Assembly (NCBI RefSeq): GCF_047654785.1
Contig: NZ_JASGKQ010000002.1
Span: 434,001-498,000, forward strand
DNA length: 64,000 nt
Origin: Pelomonas sp047654785
GTDB taxonomy: Bacteria; Pseudomonadota; Gammaproteobacteria; Burkholderiales; Burkholderiaceae_C
Direction: 5' to 3'
The notes below the pieces were generated by a model that did not search any database, was not told where the DNA came from, and was given only the letters and a program-made list of their open reading frames with translations. Positions 57,593 to 64,000 of this stretch are shown in pieces. Position numbers and translations under genes: made by a program. The number at the start of each line of letters is the position of its first letter. Within the stretch, counting starts at the first letter, position 1.

Positions 57593-57715
57593 GTCTCTTG
57601 TCTCCTGGGCGGATGTTAGGCGCTGCCGTTCTGGCTCACCCCATGAGCCACCAGGCGCCTACGATGCTCATCAATCCTGATCCGGCGACCGCCGCGGATC
57701 GGGTGGACAAAACTA

Positions 57716-57731
57716 CTGTACAAACATACAG
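57716..57731. promoter_or_regulatory. LexA (SOS) box of recA
   Basis: CTGTACAAACATACAG is a perfect CTGT-N8-ACAG SOS box, 37 bp before the recA start. It coincides with the expected -35 position of a promoter whose -10 is CATAAT (57739-57744), so LexA would block RNA polymerase directly. Confidence 0.88.
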
Positions 57732-57768
57732 ATTGCCCCATAATTCACCCATACCCACGGAGATTCGC

Positions 57769-58806
<1,038 letters not shown>

Positions 58807-58828
58807 GCCCGGCAGCGGCCCGCCAGCC

Positions 58829-59407
58829 ATGGCGCGTGCGCCCCTGTCGCTGAAGGCCCGGGCCATCGGGCTGCTGGCCCAGCGCGAACACAGCCACACG
58901 GAACTGCGGCGCAAGCTGCTGCGCATCGAGCAGCAGCGCCTGCGCGCCGCCGCCGTGTCGGCCGCAGCAGCTGCGGCCCGCGGAGAAGCCGGTGCCGGCC
59001 TTGACGACGCCCCCGGCCCGCGGCCCGAGGCCGAGGAAGCCGACGCCGACGCCGACGCCGACGACGCCGGCAGCGCCGCCGCCACCGTGGACGCGCTGCT
59101 GGCCACGCTCGCCGCCGATGGCCACCTCGACGACGCCCGCTTCGTCGAATCCCGGCTGCACCTGCGCGCCGGCCGGTTCGGTGCGCAGCGCATCCAGCAG
59201 GAGCTGGCCCGGCACGGGCTGAGGCTGGGCGCCGACCAGCAGGCCGCGCTGCGCGCCACCGAGCTGGAGCGCGCCCGCGAGGTGTGGCTGAAGCGCTTCG
59301 GCCCCGAGCCGGCGCAGGACGCCACCGAGCAGGCGCGCCAGGCCCGCTTCCTGCTGGCCCGCGGATTCGCCGCCGACGTCGTGCGGCGACTGCTGCGGGC
59401 GGCCTGA
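58829..59407 (+). CDS. recX: Regulatory protein RecX with acidic insertion
   Basis: A 192-residue RecA inhibitor. Family parts: LSLKARAIGLLAQREHSHTELRRKLL, LAADGHLDDARFVESRLHLRAGRFGAQRIQQELARHGL and the C-terminal ARFLLARGFAADVVRRLLR. Between them lies an insertion of roughly 45 residues, rich in Ala, Asp, Glu and Pro, encoded by a hexanucleotide repeat, which lengthens the protein beyond the common 150 or so residues. It follows recA and is likely SOS-co-regulated. Confidence 0.9.
   Translation: MARAPLSLKARAIGLLAQREHSHTELRRKLLRIEQQRLRAAAVSAAAAAARGEAGAGLDDAPGPRPEAEEADADADADDAGSAAATVDALLATLAADGHLDDARFVESRLHLRAGRFGAQRIQQELARHGLRLGADQQAALRATELERAREVWLKRFGPEPAQDATEQARQARFLLARGFAADVVRRLLRAA
59039..59062 (+). 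repeat. Hexanucleotide tandem repeat in recX
   Basis: Four perfect copies of GCCGAC encode (Ala-Asp)4 in the recX insertion. Changes in copy number would keep the reading frame. Confidence 0.85.
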
Positions 59408-59613
59408 AGCCCTGCCCCACGGCACCCGGCCGGCCCCAGGGCGATGTCACCCCGGGCGCAGGGGCGGGGCGACCCTCCGTGCTACATTGCCGCCTGCCCA
59501 AAAACGGCGGTTCGTCCGGTCGCCAGCCCCAGCCTCTTCCGGCACGGCGGCGGTGGCGCCGGTGCACCACCGTCCCGGCAACGGCCGGGTTGATTCGCCC
59601 CATCCCCCTTCGC

Positions 59614-60186
59614 ATGCCCGCCGCCCACCCGTCCATCACGCGCCGCCCGCTCCATCGCCGCGCCCTCGATGTGCAGGTGTTCATGCGCGATGACGGCCTG
59701 TTCGACGTCGAAGCCAGCCTCACCGACACCAAGTCGCACGACGTGCCGCTGGCCGGCGAAACGCGCCGGGCCGGCGACCCGATCCACCAGATGCGCCTGT
59801 ACCTGACCGTCGACGCGACCTTGACGATCACCGCCGCCACGTCCGACACGCTCTGGATGCCCTACGCCGGCGCCTGCGACCGGCACGGCGATGCCTATGC
59901 CCGGCTCGTCGGCCTGAACCTGATGAAGGGCTTCCGCCAGGCCGTCAAGGAGCGCCTGGGCGGCACGCGCGGCTGCACCCACATCACCGAGCTGTGCCAG
60001 GTGGTGCCGACGGCCGTCCTCCAGGCGCTGGCCGGCGCCGTCATCGACACGCGCGAGGGCGACGCCGACGGCAACCCGCCCTTCCAGCTCGACCGCTGCC
60101 ATGCGCTGAAGCGCGACAGCGCCACCGTCGCCAAGTTCTACCCCCGCTGGCATCTGGCCCCAGAGCCGGCCCCGACCGCTTCCTGA
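59614..60186 (+). CDS. DUF2889 family protein
   Basis: A 190-residue protein. ATG at 59614 is chosen because it gives the typical opening (TRRPLHRRALDVQVFMRDDGLFDVEASLTDTKSHD) close to the N-terminus; the frame continues upstream only as non-coding shadow over recX. Further conserved-looking parts: MRLYLTVDATLTI, GFRQAVKERLGGTRGCTHITEL and KRDSATVAKFYPRW. Function unknown. It sits between recX and sucC, a position I recall as common in Burkholderiales. The 206-bp gap before it shows no other gene. Confidence 0.85.
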   Translation: MPAAHPSITRRPLHRRALDVQVFMRDDGLFDVEASLTDTKSHDVPLAGETRRAGDPIHQMRLYLTVDATLTITAATSDTLWMPYAGACDRHGDAYARLVGLNLMKGFRQAVKERLGGTRGCTHITELCQVVPTAVLQALAGAVIDTREGDADGNPPFQLDRCHALKRDSATVAKFYPRWHLAPEPAPTAS

Positions 60187-60211
60187 CTTCCCCGACCCGA
60201 AAGACCCAGCC

Positions 60212-61372
<1,161 letters not shown>

Positions 61373-61391
61373 AGCCCAGGAGTTCCACACC

Positions 61392-62285
61392 ATGTCGATC
61401 TACATCAACAAAGACACCAAGGTCATCACCCAGGGCATCACCGGCAAGACCGGCCAGTTCCACACGCTGGGCTGCCAGGCCTATGCCAACGGCAAGAACG
61501 CCTTCGTCGCGGGCGTGAACCCGAAGAAGGCCGGCGAGAAGTTCTCCGAGATCCCCATCTACGCGACCGTCAAGGAAGCCGCCGCGCAGACCGGCGCGAC
61601 CGTGTCTGTCATCTACGTGCCGCCCGCCGGTGCCGCCGCCGCGATCTGGGAAGCCGTCGAGGCCGACCTGGACCTGGCCATCTGCATCACGGAAGGCATC
61701 CCCGTGCGCGACATGCTCGAAGTGCGCAACAAGATGAAGGCCAAGGAGGCCGCCGGCGGCAAGAAGACGCTGCTGCTGGGCCCCAACTGCCCGGGCCTGA
61801 TCACGCCCGAGGAAATCAAGATCGGCATCATGCCCGGCCACATCCACCGCAAGGGCCGCGTCGGCGTCGTCTCGCGCTCCGGCACGCTGACCTATGAGGC
61901 CGTCGCGCAGCTGACCGAGCTGGGCATCGGCCAGTCGTCGGCCGTGGGCATCGGCGGCGACCCGATCAACGGCCTGAAGCACATCGACGTGATGAAGGCC
62001 TTCAACGACGACCCGGACACCGACGCCGTCATCATGATCGGCGAGATCGGCGGCCCCGACGAGGCGGAAGCCGCCCGCTGGTGCAAGGCCAACATGAAGA
62101 AGCCCATCGTCGGCTTCATCGCCGGCGTCACCGCCCCTCCGGGCAAGCGCATGGGCCATGCCGGCGCACTGATCTCCGGCGGCGCCGACACCGCCGACGC
62201 CAAGCTCGCCATCATGGAAGAGTGCGGCTTCACGGTCACGCGCAACCCCTCCGAAATGGGCAAGCTGCTCAAGGCCCTGCTGTAA
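61392..62285 (+). CDS. sucD: Succinyl-CoA synthetase alpha subunit
   Basis: A 297-residue CoA-binding subunit. Motifs: ITGKTGQFHTLGCQAYANG, GPNCPGLITPEEIKIGIMPGHIH, SRSGTLTYEAVAQLT, and the phospho-His loop GKRMGHAGALISGG. It completes the sucCD operon and is followed by a terminator. Confidence 0.98.
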   Translation: MSIYINKDTKVITQGITGKTGQFHTLGCQAYANGKNAFVAGVNPKKAGEKFSEIPIYATVKEAAAQTGATVSVIYVPPAGAAAAIWEAVEADLDLAICITEGIPVRDMLEVRNKMKAKEAAGGKKTLLLGPNCPGLITPEEIKIGIMPGHIHRKGRVGVVSRSGTLTYEAVAQLTELGIGQSSAVGIGGDPINGLKHIDVMKAFNDDPDTDAVIMIGEIGGPDEAEAARWCKANMKKPIVGFIAGVTAPPGKRMGHAGALISGGADTADAKLAIMEECGFTVTRNPSEMGKLLKALL

Positions 62286-62308
62286 TCGGGGCTTCGCCCC
62301 GAGACCAG

Positions 62309-62337
62309 GCCGCCGGGTCACCGCCCGGCGGCTTTTT
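62309..62337 (+). terminator. Intrinsic terminator after sucCD
   Basis: A 9-bp perfect stem GCCGCCGGG/CCCGGCGGC with a TCACCG loop, followed immediately by TTTTT. A second small hairpin (TCGGGGC/GCCCCGA, 62286-62302) lies just after the sucD stop. The terC gene starts 11 bp later, so it needs its own promoter or readthrough. Confidence 0.85.
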
Positions 62338-62348
62338 CATTGCCTGCC

Positions 62349-63035
62349 ATGGACCACCTCGACGCCTCCTTCTTCTTCGCGCTGCTGAAGATCATCTGGG
62401 CCGACATCCTGCTGTCGGGCGACAACGCCGTCGTCATCGCGCTGGCCACGCGCCGGCTGCCGCCGCGCCAGCAGCGCAACGCCATCATCGGCGGCGCGGC
62501 GGCGGCCATCCTGATGCGCGTGCTGCTGGCGCTGTTCGCCATCCAGCTGCTGCAACTGCCCTGGCTGAAGCTGGTGGGCGCGGCGCTGCTGGTGTGGATC
62601 GGCGTCAAGCTGATGACCCAGGCCGACGAGGAGGCCGAGGTGGGCGAGGTGAACGGGCTGTGGGCCGCCATCCGCACCATCCTGCTGGCCGACCTGGCCA
62701 TGAGCCTGGACAACGTCGTCGCCATCGCCGCCGCCGCCAGCGCGGCGGCCGCGCCGATGCGGCCGGTGCTGCTGCTCATCGGCCTGGGCCTGTCCATCCC
62801 GCTGATCGTCTTCGGCAGCACGCTGCTGCTCAAGCTGATGCAGCGCTTCCCGGCCATCATCACGCTGGGCGCGGCGCTGCTGGGCTTCGTGGCCGGCGAG
62901 ATGGCCGTGACCGACACGGCGCTGGCGTCCTGGTTCAGCGTCAACCTGCACGACCTGGGCTACACGGTGGGCATCGCCGGCGCCATCCTCGTGGTGGCGC
63001 TCGGGCTGATGCGGTCGAAGGCCGCCAAGGCCTGA
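62349..63035 (+). CDS. TerC-family integral membrane protein
   Basis: A 228-residue protein with about seven transmembrane helices. ATG at 62349 (MDHLDASFFFALLKIIWADIL); a TTG three codons earlier is less likely because it overlaps the terminator T-tract. The TerC signatures are LLSGDNAVVIALATR and its second half LADLAMSLDNVVAIAAAAS, each with the paired acidic residues thought to bind metal. Probably a metal (manganese) exporter or partner in metal loading of exported proteins, which is inference from the family. Confidence 0.9.
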   Translation: MDHLDASFFFALLKIIWADILLSGDNAVVIALATRRLPPRQQRNAIIGGAAAAILMRVLLALFAIQLLQLPWLKLVGAALLVWIGVKLMTQADEEAEVGEVNGLWAAIRTILLADLAMSLDNVVAIAAAASAAAAPMRPVLLLIGLGLSIPLIVFGSTLLLKLMQRFPAIITLGAALLGFVAGEMAVTDTALASWFSVNLHDLGYTVGIAGAILVVALGLMRSKAAKA

Positions 63036-63052
63036 CCGGGCGCCGCGCGCAC

Positions 63053-64000
63053 ATGGCCACGAGCAAGCCCGGGTTCTGGCAGCGCCTGGTCGGCCGCGCC
63101 GCCGGCACGCCGCCGCCCGGCGAGCCCGCGGCGGCGCCGGCCGGGCCGCCCGGGCCCGCCGCGCCGCCCGACCTGCGCGACTTCGACCTCGGCGCCGAGA
63201 TCGGCCGCGGCGCCATGGCCGTCGTCTACAAGGCCACGCAGCGCGCCACCGGCCGCCAGGTCGCCATCAAGCGGCTGGCGCTGAGCCGCGAGTTCTCCGC
63301 CGAGGACCTGGCCGACGTGCGCGAGCGCTTCATGCGCGAGGCCCGCGCCGCCGGGGCGCTGCAGCACCCCGACATCCTGCAGGTGGTGGACGCCGGCCAG
63401 GACGGCGACGACGCCTGGCTGGCGCTGGAGTACGCGCTGGGTCGCGACCTCAGCGCCTTCACCCGGCCCGGCCAGCTGCTGCCGGTGCGCGAGGTGGCGC
63501 AGCTCGGCGTGCGGCTGGCGCGCGCGCTGCACCATGCGCACGGCCACGGCGTCATCCACCGCGACATCAAGCCCGCCAACGTGATGCTGGACCGCGTCAA
63601 CGGCAGCCTGAAGCTGATGGACTTCGGCATCGCCCGCGTCGGCGACGGCAGCCGCACCCGCACCGGCCTCGTGCTGGGCACGCCGTCCTTCATGTCGCCC
63701 GAGCAGCTCGCCGGGCTGGCGGTGGACGGCCGCAGCGACCTCTACTCGCTGGGCGTGCTGCTCTACCAGCTGTTCACCGGCACGCTGCCGCACCAGAGCG
63801 ACTCGATGGCGCGGCTGATGCAGCAGATCGCCACCGAGCCCGCGCCCGACCTGCGCACGCGCCGGCCCGGCCTGCCCGAATCGCTCGCGCTGGTGCTGGC
63901 CGTGGCGCTGGAAAAGCGCCCGGAGCTGCGCTACGCCTCGGGCGAGCAGATGGCCCGCGACCTGGAGGCCGTGCTCGTCATGGACCTGCTGACCGAGCCC
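63053..64000 (+). CDS. Serine/threonine protein kinase, N-terminal part (cut by window end)
   Basis: ATG at 63053 opens a frame of 316 codons that runs off the window without a stop. After a Pro/Ala linker (residues 15-40) comes a Hanks-type kinase domain: glycine loop GRGAMAVV (51-58), VAIK with Lys73, HRDIKPAN with catalytic Asp171, DFG (190-192), GTPSFMSPEQ (209-218) and DLYSLGVLLYQL. All catalytic residues are present. A cyclase/CHASE, PASTA or TPR region may follow but is out of view. It starts 17 bp after the TerC-family gene. Confidence 0.92.
   Translation, partial: MATSKPGFWQRLVGRAAGTPPPGEPAAAPAGPPGPAAPPDLRDFDLGAEIGRGAMAVVYKATQRATGRQVAIKRLALSREFSAEDLADVRERFMREARAAGALQHPDILQVVDAGQDGDDAWLALEYALGRDLSAFTRPGQLLPVREVAQLGVRLARALHHAHGHGVIHRDIKPANVMLDRVNGSLKLMDFGIARVGDGSRTRTGLVLGTPSFMSPEQLAGLAVDGRSDLYSLGVLLYQLFTGTLPHQSDSMARLMQQIATEPAPDLRTRRPGLPESLALVLAVALEKRPELRYASGEQMARDLEAVLVMDLLTEP

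Noticed and set aside
59284..59613. A longer 300-codon version of the DUF2889 protein
   Set aside because: The extra N-terminus overlaps recX out of frame and is Arg/Pro/Ala-rich; the family-like sequence begins right after the ATG at 59614.

Overview
The window is high-GC, densely packed bacterial chromosome. The neighbourhoods gatCAB | mreBCD-mrdA-rodA, recA-recX and sucCD, plus a PEP-CTERM protein and a PEP-CTERM-type CAAX protease relative, point to a betaproteobacterium of the order Burkholderiales (Rubrivivax/Roseateles/Ideonella-like). Genus level is my inference.

Layout. 1-8186: the 3' part of a giant modular exported protein (lipase-like domain, zinc-metalloprotease motif, tandem Ig/cadherin-like repeats), then a PEP-CTERM protein. 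8414-18056: seven same-strand genes that nearly all overlap by 1-8 bp: TolC, an HlyD protein with a large cytosolic N-terminus, an M50 peptidase/HlyD fusion with a PqqD-like N-terminus, a SecA-like ATPase without the SecA C-terminal domains, a small exported HlyD adaptor, a lipase-like hydrolase and a small membrane protein. No ABC exporter is present. This is the best candidate in the window for an undescribed (export) system. 18079-25808: NERD protein, lysophospholipid transporter/acyltransferase fusion, DUF2145 protein, XRE regulator, CAAX-protease relative and GTP-dependent PEP carboxykinase.

26154-29530 is a lower-GC accessory island on an otherwise core chromosome. It contains two unknown ORFs, an IS701-like insertion sequence, and a small integron cassette array (attC sites, no integrase nearby) read on the minus strand. 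The cassettes encode a YcxB-like membrane protein, a doubtful 62-residue ORF, and a GRAM-like protein broken by an in-frame TAG. The IS sits inside the last attC.

29710-35672 is a nitrite/NO module: norR divergent from nirK - hemerythrin-type repair protein - quinol NO reductase. Three GGT-N7-ACC NorR sites and a sigma-54 promoter lie between norR and nirK. 35713-46129: peptide transporter, TPR-GAF-GGDEF cyclase, exonuclease III, a TonB receptor/hydrolase/nucleoside hydrolase operon, pyrE and a DUF4124-like protein. 46166-64000 is mostly housekeeping: gatCAB, the rod-shape operon, a two-component pair, recA with a LexA box, recX, a DUF2889 protein, sucCD, a TerC-family protein and the start of a Ser/Thr kinase cut by the window end.

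All calls come from reading the sequence; no database search was possible. No tRNA, rRNA or CRISPR was found.
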